Assembly: GCA_022457155.1 (NCBI GenBank)
Contig: JAJGOT010000236.1
Span: 1,114,001 to 1,178,000 of the forward strand
DNA from: Cladopsammia gracilis
Taxonomy: Eukaryota > Cnidaria > Anthozoa > Scleractinia > Dendrophylliidae
DNA: 64,000 nucleotides
Direction of reading: 5' to 3'
Every line of letters begins with the position of its first letter. The first letter of the stretch is position 1. Positions 29,501-41,500 of the stretch are shown here, one piece after another. Below the pieces are notes generated by a model. The model was not told the DNA's origin. It saw only the letters and a list, made by a program, of their open reading frames with translations, and did not search any database. Position numbers and translations under genes: made by a program.

Positions 29501-32500
29501 TAAAGATAAACCATGTAAAAGAAAATTGTCTGACCAGACGGACCCTGGACTGACATACGACTTGCTTAGAGAACAAAATTATTGCAGGCTTGATCAGATG
29601 ATAAAAAAATGTTGTTTATAGTGGACGAGCACTTCGCTATCAAGCTAATTCACAGACACGCCACTGAAATATGGAAACAAATATTGCAAATTGAACATAA
29701 CATGTTTAAAATTCCAACTGGCGGGAGGCAGACCAGTTGACTATTTTACAAGCGTGGCTGAGGAGTTGGACTCGGGTCTGCCGTGAAACAACACCAGCTC
29801 TTGGTCAGGGCGGGACTTGAACTCGGGACCTCCGGATTTCAAGTCCGGTGCCCGAACCACCCGACCACGCTGCCTCCTTAGATGATATAGCCTCTTTAAC
29901 AAGAAGTCTCGGTATATAATTGGCCTGGCCTGGCTAATCACACCTTTAGTTGTCAATCAACCTCTAAGGTGTGAACAACTGACAAATAACATGTATCTTA
30001 TCTCTTGGCAGCTTGTCTACGATAGTAAAGATCAGCAAAAATGCGGTATGATATTTTATTTCTTTCATGAAAATCTTGTTTGTTTCTGTAAGTTTATAGT
30101 GGATGGTTTTTAACTCGTGAAGACGTGAAGCGTTGAAGAATTTATAGCAGTGAGACAAAATTTCACGTGATCGATTGATCGACTGTTAAACATGAAGACG
30201 CACTATAAAAGGGATAGCTCCACCCCCTTGTTTCAGCTCGAGTGAGCTAATGCTGATGATAATGAGATGGCATCCTGATAAGCCTGGTTTCCATATAATC
30301 GCAATGATCGCAACGATCGTTACGATCGACGATCGCTGCGATTCTTGCGACCCTTGCGATCATATGGAAAGCAAAACGTTGCGATCCTTGCGATCGTTGC
30401 GATTACGATCGCAAAGATAGAAAATTTTCTATCTCTGCGATCGCAATCGCAACGATCGCAAGGATCGCAAGGATCACATGCTGCGAGTTTTTTGGAACGA
30501 CTTCGAAAACATTCCACAAAAAGCGTGTCCCTACGGGGATTAAACAAATGCGCTTTTGTGCGAAGAGGAAATCAGCATACAAGAAAAACGAGTGCACTGA
30601 ATTTCAAAATTAGCGCCAAAAAAGTTCGAAATTCTCAAAGGAATTCCAAGGGTACAAACCTCAACATATTCCTCCATTGTGTTGAGAATATTATGGGGTT
30701 GCTACTAGCGACTAGTAAAAACAAAGTCAAGTAAACCACACAGACAGATTGCTCAAAAGCTGTCTTTATTTCCACAAATTTTCACGGAGGTGCGTACGCG
30801 ACGACGGTTTATTGACAAATGATCCCAACGTATAGCGCGTCTTCGTGTTTAATGTCGATATGTAATGGTCACCTACCTTATACCCATGAGGACGGCATTA
30901 GAGGGTGGGGAGTTAGACACAAGAGGAAGAGGGTCGGTGGCGCAAAGCGCTTTGGAGAGGGGAGGGTAGGTGAACATTGAGCCTGCAATATGTCAGTGTC
31001 ACCTGCCTACCCATGGCGATGGCATTGGAGGGAGGGGAGGGTGGGTAGTTAGATGCAAGAGGTGGGGATCGGTGGAGCAAAACGCCTTGGAGAGGGGAGG
31101 GTAGGTGAACATTGAGCCCGCAATATGTCAGTGTCACCTGCCTACCCATGGGGATGGCATTGGAGGGAGGGGAGAGTGGGTAGTTAGATGCAAGAGGTGG
31201 GGATCGGTGGGGCAAAACGCATTGGAGAGGGTAAGGTAGGTGAACATTGAGCCCGCAATATGTAATGGTCACCTGCCTTACCCATGGGGATGTTGTTGAA
31301 GGGAGGGGCGGGTGGGGAGTTAGACGCAGGGGGTGGGGGTTGGTGGGCAAAACACCTAGGAGAGGGTAGGGTAGGTGAACATTGAGCCCGCAATATGTAA
31401 TGGTCACCTACCTTACCCATGGGGATGGCATTGAAGGGAGGGGAGGGTGGGGAATTGGACGCAGGGGGTGGGGGTCAGTGGAGCAAAACGGCTAGTAGAG
31501 GGAAGGGTCCAGATGCTTCGTATTCACGAGTTGGCTCACAGGACCCTTTGATCTTATTATCCTGGTTACTTGATGGAGGGTTTTTCCTGTTGAGTGACAT
31601 AAAAGCAAAACCAAAATAATAACTCTGACCAATCACAAGCAACGCAGACAATCCAATGAACCAGTCAGCACTCGAAGCAAATACATGCCGCCAGTGCCAA
31701 GCGCGGGAAAACGCGTGCGAGCAAGTCACGATTGGTTTTGGTTTTACTTCTGATTGGTGGCACGAGTCTTTTAAGGTGATTCCACGGTTTTGCATTGCGC
31801 ATCACTTACTACGCATAATTTCTTGCGTCATTAGCGCGCGCACGCGCGCACGCACATTTAGAACACGGAGTTTTTCCTTCAGACTAAGCTCGCAAAAAAA
31901 TAAGTGGCTGTTCTCGTAAACGAGCATGGGCACCCCACCCTTTTTTTTCGTCCTTTCTAATCAAGTACCCAAAACCTTTGTATGAGAAAAGACGTATTAA
32001 ATTCCTATTGTTGAAAATTTAATAAATGAGAAAAATGGAGCTGAACTGCAGTTTCTCTGTTTTGCATTTTAGTAATCAGGAAAACGGATTTTGTCTGATA
32101 TTTGCTTAGCGCTAAGACTTCCCTGTCTGAAACGAATGGAAAAAGCTTACCTATGTCCAACACAATGTATGCGAAGTCTTCTTTAACATGTTCTCATGAG
32201 TGTTTGAGTTTTGAGGAGTTTTGAAATAATGGCAATGCACTTCTATAACACTGCTAAAATGCCAAAATAGGGCATATTTGATGTATCACAGCTCCTTAAC
32301 CAACGCGGGCACCCCCATTTTTTATTTTATAATTGAAGTTCTCATATAATGAATATCTCGTAGGCAAAGTTTGAACAAGAATCTGTTGTAAGTTCTATTT
32401 CATTGGAATTACCTTAACCGATGACAAAGCGTAGAAAATGCAAAACTTAGCAGAATTGTGTGTTTTCCTTTAGGGTGCGTTACTGAAGCCTCACATTCCA

Positions 32501-35500
32501 CTCTTGGTAATCGCTCTCCTGGAGTCACTCAGTGGCTTGGAAAACCAGGTTTGGAAATTAGTATCTCAAATTTCAGAGTTTAACCTTCTACTTTCAAGCT
32601 TGCCGAAGTACGAAACTGAGTAAAATGTCGATTAAAATGTTGAGAAATGATCGGCCTCACTTGCTGAAGGTACTGCTCAACAGCTTTCATTTGAATGCTC
32701 ACACTTTAGCATTTCATCCACAAACTCAAAAGTTAGAACCACCTTGTACAGCATAATAAACAGCACCATAGGAAAGTACTGCTCAATATCTTTCATTTGA
32801 ATGGTTACACTTTAGGATTTCATCCACGGACTGACAATTAGAATAGTTAACCACCTTGTATAACGTAGCACGCTAATGCTTCCATGCTTCAACTAGGTGC
32901 GACTTTGAGAATGTAAAGAGTTTTAAATTACTCTGCATTAGCGACCAAGCGTTAACCATTTTACCATTTACCGTTTACCATTTTCTAACTAATCCTTTTT
33001 CCAACAGAAGATGAACTATTTAAGCCTGCAACTCCACAAACATGAAGACGTCCAGGAAAAGGTAATGCTCGCCGTTATTGAGCTTGAATCCTGCAGTAGT
33101 TATCACGCCCTTTCACTGTCATGGGGATCGGGGGGGGGGGGGGTACTCCCTATAACGGGCTATACGGGGATGCTCCGCCCGAAAGGGGTACCTCTTTGAG
33201 GCTGGAGGTATATGAAAGGGTAGGGATTTCACGAAGAATAGGAAAAGGTAGCGAAAACACGAGTTGAAGCATAAAAAAGGGTAGGGAAAACTGCCATTTA
33301 AGTGTTATAAAAAGGGCCTTTCAAAATATATCAAAAAGACACACATTAAGACTATATGAAAGGGGTACTATTTTCAATGAAAGGTGTATGAAAGGGGTAC
33401 CATTTCCAATGAAAGGTATATGAAAGGGGTACCTTTTCTGTCAAAAACGGTATATGAAAGGGTAAGAGTTTGGACCTCGGGGCGGAGCATCCCCGTACAA
33501 AACTTTGTTAAGTACCCCCCCCCCCCCCCCCCCCCGATGGGGATTTGGTGCCATTTCAAAAACCAACAAACGTTTTTGCATTAACAACAAAATGTACCAA
33601 ACCTGTCGATGAGTGTCTCTTGTCATGAACGGATGGTTATCCCCGTGAAACTAAGGCCCGGTTCAAACGTCGAACTTCACATGTGCCTAATCTAATTCAA
33701 ATGAGCAAGAACAATAGATTTTGCTCATTTGCATTAGATTCAGCACATGTGAAGTTCGACGTTTGAACCGGGCCTTAATTCCCCCGTTAACATGTATTTA
33801 ACACGATCTTTTTCACTTTTGTTTCTTAGCTTGAAGGTGTAAGGATCGCCGCGTCTAAGATGTCTCCCATGATGGAAACTATTAACATGGTAAATGTTAA
33901 CGCACTCTTCTTCCTCACAGCCGTTATTTGTGTCGTCACGCAACGCACCTCCCCATTGGTGGAGATGAGCGTTGCCTGATGACACAAATATCGGCTGCGT
34001 GGGAGGTTAGTCACTTGGTTATTATTTACCTGTGTAGCACGTGATTGCATTTCAAAATAAACGTTTTTAACTCGTGACTACGAAGCGAAGCGTTGAACGA
34101 GTTATTCTTGTCTTGCACTTACGTCATATCCTGTCATATCAAAATTCAGAAGCACTAAAAAACAGATTTCGATTCCAAAATGTTTATGGAATTGTAGACA
34201 GTTTAAAACTACAAAACTGGGCCAAATTTTGAACTGCCAGAGCATTTCGTTCAAGAGTTATAGGCGAACGAGTATTAGACATTTTTAGTGAAAATGTATG
34301 GAGCGGCCATCTTGGTGTACCAAAGTGGTACACCAACATGGCGGCCAAAACTTCAAAGTTTACGCAAAAAATCTCATCACAAAAGATTAGATTCATTATA
34401 AGTTACATTAAATCGGCTTATAAACATCTATAATACAAAAATAACTTTCAACTGGTTCAATTTTGTTTATTTTCACGGCTTATCTGAAATAGCGTGACGA
34501 ATTGCGTGACACATTTAAAACCTTTACAAATCGGAAGCAAAACATCGTTAAAACCTGAAACTTTTTGTGAAGGATTGTAACACTGGTATCTACATGCCAT
34601 GTTAGAAACAGCTTTGCAGGATGTAAAGTTTAGATTTTTTCATTTTTATGACGTCATGTGCAAGCCAAGAATAGCAGTCGGGCACAAATATGCAAATTTT
34701 TACTCTTTCCTTCCTTCCTTCCATCCATCGGCTGTAAACTATTCCTAGGTACTTGGTGTATCCCTGATCATAATGTATGGTACTTCATGTATCCCTTATT
34801 GTAATGTATTTAGATATATTGCAGTGTAATTTAGGGTCGGATTACAGTATCTAGGATTGAAGCACTGATTTTAGTATTTAAGGTTAAGCACTGATTCCAG
34901 TATTTTCAGTGTATCGAAAGGGTCAGTTCTTATTTTTACCACAATAGCCGTTAAACTCGCAATCTGATTGGTCGACGTGAGTGGTAAATGAGAGTCCAGA
35001 CAACGGTGCTGACGCTAACATCACGCGCGCTTGAAAAAAAACAATCAGATTGCGAAAAAGTTATAGACAACGCTTGCTCTTTCTTTGCTGTCACGTCTTG
35101 TAACAAGACTTCGATTTTTCCTTGTATTTTTTCTAAATATTGTTGTAAAAATCAAATTTACACCGGTTTTTCGTGATGTGGACTCTTATTTACCACGATT
35201 TACGTCATCACATGGTCAAAATGTTGTGGACTCACGAGGCGCAGCCGAGTGAGTCAGCAACAAATTTTGACCTTGTGATGACGTAAATCGTGGTAAATAA
35301 GAGTCCACACCACGGAAAACCGGTGTAAATTTGTTAAATATAGTCTGGGCTAGCAGTATCTTATATCCCTTAAAAATTACAGTTTCCGGCAGCTAGTCCT
35401 CGGTGGTGTAGTGGGTAGTGTGCATACAGCAGATCATACGGCCCGGGTTCGATTCCCTATTCTGCTGTTTTTATCTTCTTTTTCTACTGAAATGTGTTTA

Positions 35501-38500
35501 AATACAAAATAATAAGGGATACACCAAGTACATACCAAACTTTTCTTGGTAATTCCACTGATCAGTGCATAAGGCTTGTGTATATATTTTGCCTGTTCCA
35601 AATGCGATAGGTTATGGTCACCTGGGCCGCGTTGTTCGAAGGACGAGTAGCGCTAATCCAGGGTTAATTACCATGACAACTCATATGTTCTGTTGGCAGT
35701 TAATCCAGGATTAGTGCTAATCAGGCTTTGAACAACTCGGCCCTGCCTTCCCATGGGGACGGTTTTGGAGGGAGGAGAGGGTGGGGAGTTGGATGCAGAG
35801 GGTGGGGGGAGGAGATCGGTGGAGCAAAACGCGTGGGAGAGGGGAGAGTCCAAAGGTTGTTTCGTAATTCACGAGTTGGCTCTCAGAAGCCTTTGGTTAT
35901 GAAAATGGTAGTACATTCTCATTGGGGTCACTCACAAATAATTCCGAGCTGTGATAAAATATGGGGGGAACTCAGCTCTTAGAGGAGAAAAATTGTATAT
36001 CGCTGGCGAAAAGACTAAGCGAGCATTGACATGGGGTGCGACCTTGACCTTGATAGAATGGCATTGTTGGCGAGTTTCTCAGAGGAAATAGAAGGTATCC
36101 TCTATAGAACGTAGTATATGGGAATGAAACAGTGGAGCTTTGGCTGCTGTTCGTTTTGTTAAGGTTGTCGGATGTCGGCTTTGTGCAAATTTGACTCTAA
36201 TGTTTTAACTAAGAAAGGTTTGCATTTCGCCAGGTTACCGTTCTGTTCTTTTTCAGTGTGTTCAATATGTTGACAGTTCGGTTCTGCCGGAACTCGTTCC
36301 CAGACTGTCTGATCTCCTTCGAAACGGGATTGGTCTGGGAACAAAGGTAACTAAATTTTATCAGTTAAATCTTTTTTCGAAATTAATATACTTTCTTTAT
36401 CCACGTCTTGTAATAATGTTACTGATAATAATAATGTTGTTTTTTGTTTTTCAGGCAGGAAGCGCTGGATTCGTTGTTTCGCTTTCAATGCAGTGCACTC
36501 AAGATTTAACTCCGTTTGCTGGTAAGATTTCAGGGGAGGGGTGGGGAGAGGAGGTGGGGGAGGGGGTGGGGGAAGCTACCCGGCTGATTTTGACATAGAG
36601 GGCTGTCACCTGGGTAGGGATTTTGGCATAACTCGATGCCCTCAGGGCAGGAAGTGATGATGCTTCCACCCCATCAATTGTTACAGTTTTTCTTTATGCC
36701 ACAGTAACAGTTACCCTTGGGAACAGATTTTAACATTCATTTGTTGCCCGGGGATAGGAATTTTGACATTACTCGATGCCCCCGGGGTAGCGAATGATGA
36801 TGTTTCCATCCCATCAATTGTTTCAGTTTTTTGAATGCCACAGAAACAGTTACTCTAAGGCAAATTGGGACCCCAGGCATTCATTTGTTGCCCGTGTGTA
36901 GGGAATTTGATTCTGGCGTTTCTCTGGCCTCAAGCTACCGACTTTCAGAACGAAAGTCCGGGCTAACGTGCTAACCACTGCACAATCATGATCGAGGGAC
37001 CTCTTGACTGAGTCCAAATTTATTATTTTCCGTCATTTCTTTCTAACAGGAAAGCTTCTAAATGCATTGACGTCTGGATTAAGTGATCGTAGTGCATCAG
37101 TGAGGAAATCCTACGCCACTGCTATCGGTCATTTGGTTAAGGTAAACTCGAACAAGAAGTAAAGACGTTGTTGAATCGTAAAGACAAAGTCATTTGACTA
37201 AAGTTTGTTGTCTTTTTTGCACTTCAGGTCGCAAAGGACAGTAGCGTTGAGAAACTTATTGATAAAATAAAGAATTGGTACTTTGAAAAGGAAGGTAACG
37301 CACATACAACTGTTAGTTACTCCTAATAACAGCCACGTTCAAAAGTGTAAAAACAAATTTGACAGCTTTGATTTGAACGTCACGCTTTAGGATTTCATCC
37401 GCAGACTCAAAAGTTAGAACCACCTTGTACAGCATAATAAACAGTATCACAGGAAAGTACTGCTCAATAGCTTTCATTTGAATGGTCACACTTTAGGATT
37501 TCATCCACAGACTCAAAAGTTAGAACCACCTTGTACAGCATAATAAACAGTACCACAGGAAAGTACTGCTCAGTAGCTTTCATTTGAATGGTCACACTTT
37601 AGGATTTCATCCACAGACTCAAAAGTTAGAACCACCTTGTACAGCATAATAAACAGTATCACAGGAAAGTACTACTCAGTAACTTTCATTTGAATGGTCA
37701 GACTCAAAAGTTAGAACCACCTAAACAAACAGTGGACCACTTGAAAGTACTACTCAGTAACTTTCATTTGAATGGTCGCACTTCAGGATTTCTCCCGAGA
37801 GACTAAGAACAACAACATATGTAGGTTTGACGCCAGTAGTGAAAAGTTTAAATGACAGGGGAAATAGTGGAAACGATAAAATACGTTACTAAAGTCCTTC
37901 AAAAGCAATTTCGTGACAAATTTACGTTATAGTCAGAGAAAACCAAACGAAATTTTTTAAGTTTGTTTTCCTTTTGTATATACCTTTTGAATTGTAAACC
38001 AAACTTTTTTCTCCAGACGAGGGTCTGCGATTAGCCTGCGGTCTTACCCTACAAGCCGTGTCGCGGTATTCCCCGGATGTGCTGAAGCGTCACACAGCCA
38101 ATGCTATGCCAGCGGTCTTCTTTGCCATGCATGGGAAAAAGAAAACAGAAGGTATAGCATTTAGTTACCATGGATACTACTACTACTACTAAAGACGAGG
38201 GTATTAGCCAACACCAACTCGGGAATCACGGATGGCTGCTCTCCACAGGTCACTGTTGTTCATAAGGGCGCGAATCTCGCCAGTGTTACTGAGTCCAATA
38301 TCTCTTCTAAGGGTGTCCATGTAAGTGGTTGCTGGTCTTCCCTTACTGCGAGTACCGTGTTTTGGTTCCCAAAGGATGAGATCTGATGCAACCAGCTCAG
38401 GGTGACGGACACAGTGACCAGCGAGGCCCATTCTTCTGGCTCATTCTTCTGGATACAATCCTGTGTAATGAAAAGTAGTTGATGCTTCCTTGGGATTTAG

Positions 38501-41500
38501 ACAATCACTGCTGTCACTAATGAGCAAAATTTCACAGCAACTCGTTGTTTGCCTTCTTCTGAAACAATAAAATGGTGCATTAAAACGAATAATACCCTCG
38601 CTCTTTGGCCTTCATAAAAATAATTGTTTCTAAGAAGGCCTCGGAGCTCGGGCATTATCCCTTACTTAACACACACAAAAATCCTGAAAGATTCTTGTAG
38701 TTGTAGTTAATGACAGCGAAATGACAATGGTCTATTAGCAACCACGACAACAACGCCAAGCTCTCCAATTATTTGCCTTTGTCGCCGTCGGGATTGCTTT
38801 AAAAAAGATCCTTAAATAAAAGGGTGGTGTCACAGAGATTTTGAGCTTTTTTGGTCAAAATCTTGTTATAATACCTTTACTTATTTACAAAATAATACTA
38901 AAACACTAAGAGGAAGAAATCAGCCAGTTATTAAAAGAGGACCAAATCATGGTCTGTTTTAGTCCATTATGGAAACAAAAATGTGAAAACTTGAAAAAGT
39001 AAGGCTAACTTTTTTCAAGTTGCAATTCATTAAGTCCCAGTCCATCTATGACTAGAGACACTCATCAACAGTTTTACACCATTTTATGCTCGGTTTCTCT
39101 TCAAAATAATTTTTGTGGGGGTCCAAATACCCTTGACACTGCCCCCTTTAACTGAAAAGCTCTTGAAACTCGAGATGTGATTATATTGACAGGCAGCAGC
39201 AGCAGCTCATCTTCTAATGATTCACTGTGGGAAGAAATTTGGCTGGAAAATACACCAGGTAATCATCCATTTTCTTACATTGCTTCTAAAATTCATTTAA
39301 TAATTCGTGACGAGAACACAAAGGAAATAACTACCGTGAAGGAGGTTTGGATACCCGGTCTTAATTTGCATAAATTTTGCAGATTTTATTCCTTCGTTTT
39401 CTCGGCATTTAATGATCAGTTTGAGAAGCTATATCAAACACTCGAAAGAGTGTTCCATCAGGTATTCAAACACCTTGAAGTGGGTTAAAAACTCTGTTGT
39501 ACGTGATATAATTATCATAAAGTGTCGCAACGTTTGCTTTTGATTTCTCCAAGAATCATTAATGGTTTGAGAAGCTATATCAAACACTCGAAAGAGCGTT
39601 TCATCAGGTATTCAAACACCTTGAAGTGGGTTAAAAACTCTGTTGTACGTGATATAATTATCATAAGTGTCGCAACGTTTGCTTTTGATTTCTCCAAGAA
39701 TTATTAATGGTTTGAGAAGCTATATCAAACACTCAAGAGAGTGTTTCATCAGGTATTCAAACACCTCAAAGTGGGTTAAAAAAAAACTCGGCTGCGCCTC
39801 GTTTTTTCAAAACACTTCCCGGTGTTTGGATATCCTGATGAAACACTCTTCCTAGTGTTTGATATATTACTCCCCTCCCCTCCCCCTTGTTTTTCAACCC
39901 ACTTCTCAGTGTTTGGATATCCTGATGAAACACTCTTCCTAGTGTTTGATATATTACTCTCCTCCCCTCCCCCCTTGTTTTTCAACCCACTTCTCAGTGT
40001 TTGGATATCCTGATGAAACACTCTTTCGAGTGTTTGATATATTACTTCATCTAGGAGGGCGGTTTTCTATTGACCGATGTAAAACTTTAGCTGAGTTAAT
40101 TACAAAGCCAGTCATTGCAAAAATTATACTATCGCTTTGTTTCTTTCTTACTTTTTCGCTTTATTTGAATGTACATTAACATTTTTATCAGTTATTTTAC
40201 ATAGAACATAAAATAAAAGAGCTTTGAGGTTAAAAATAAATACTCACATTGTTTACGAACGTAAAAACCGCCTTCCTTGCGTTGAAAACAGTAGACGACA
40301 AACGTGAAAAATAGCGGGAAAATCATGATCACATGGTATTTTTCAAGTAACTGTTTGTACTTTCATCACGTGTTATTTGTTTCAGGTACCGAGGCAGGCA
40401 TACGACTCTATCTGGATGAAATAGTCTCGATCACGTGTGCCGCTCTGACGTCACAGTCATGGACGACTAAGGCCCAGGCTGCCGTCACGATATCGGCCAT
40501 AGCTCAAAAGCTTGGTGGGTTTAAAGTGCCCCTATGATCAAATTTTTGATTTTCATTTTTTTACATTTTCGTGTACTATTAGACTGTCTTACTCATCTTG
40601 CCAAATTTCAATCCATTACGAACATCAAAAGTCATTTTATTTTAACATTTATTTCCGAGAATTTACGGCCGCCATTAATCAACCTTGTTCCAAGGCTTGG
40701 TTGTGAATGGGAGAAAGTGACGTCAAAGACTCAAACATACCTCACGGGTTGAAATTATAATAACAATCAGCATAGAAAATTGCACGAAGAACAAGTCCAA
40801 AGTTTTTGTTGCTTCTCGCGTGATTTTCAGTACTTATTGTTATTATAATTTCAACCCGTGAGGTATGTTTGAGTCTTTGACGTCACTTTCTCCCATTCGC
40901 AACCAAGCCTTGGAACAAGGTTGATCAAAGGCGGCCGTAAATTCTCGGAAATAAATGTTAAAATAAAATGACTTCTGATGTTAGTTATGAATTGAAATTT
41001 GGCAAGATGAGTAAGAAAGTCTAATTGTACACGAAAATGTAAAAAAATGAAAATCAAAAATTTGATCACAGGGGCACTTTAAGAGTACATTTATAAGCCC
41101 ATGTAGATTGATAGTTTAATTCAAACGTGTTTTTTTGTAACGTGTTTTTCTTTTCTTTTTTTTTTTTTTTTTGAGTAACATCTTTTTCCTATTCTCCTCT
41201 ACCCAGGTTCCTCTCTTTCCCAACCTTATCTCGGTCAGCTGCTCGGTGCTTTGGTCAGCGGATTGGCTGGTCGAACGTGGACTGGAAAAGTGAGTGTTTT
41301 TATTTGTTCTTTTGTCTGTCTGTCTTCCTGTCTTTTTGCCTGTATCCGTTTCTTTCTATGTGTCGGTGGTAATATCAAGTGAAAACGAACATTGACATCA
41401 GCATAAAGGCGGTGTGACACGCTGCAAGTTTTCGCACAGCAAGTCTCACAACGGCGTTGCGAGACCTGCTGCAAGATCGTTGCTGCTGCAATAACCGGGG

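Larger units (their letters stand above)
34748..35536. mobile_element. Insertion with ACTTGGTGTATCCCT ends inside repeat Q
   Basis: tacttggtgtatccct near 34750 and agggatacaccaagtac near 35520 are inverted. The host sequence aaactattcctaggta / aaacttttcttggtaa is present at both sides, suggesting a target duplication of about 16 bp. It contains a palindrome and a tRNA-like SINE head. Confidence 0.65.
34066..35905 (+). repeat. G-rich dispersed repeat Q split by two insertions
   Basis: Head at 34066 (aactcgtgactacgaagcg), body to about 34747, interrupted by 34748-35536, body resumes (cttttcttggtaattccact), interrupted again by the CTG MITE, then the G-rich part and tail to 35905. Confidence 0.8.

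Noticed and set aside
29806..29880. tRNA-Ser(UGA)-like sequence on the - strand
   Set aside because: T stem mispaired, no long variable arm, and it continues into a SINE body.
30345..30734. 129-residue + frame over the GATC palindrome
   Set aside because: Composed of low-complexity GATC repeat translation followed by unrelated sequence; no homology seen.
30913..31420. 164-residue Pro-rich - frame
   Set aside because: Translation of tandem repeat Q; the same peptide (PPSNAIPMG) arises at every Q copy.
40534..41069. Two mirrored 72-residue frames
   Set aside because: The arms of one palindromic TTAA element read on opposite strands.
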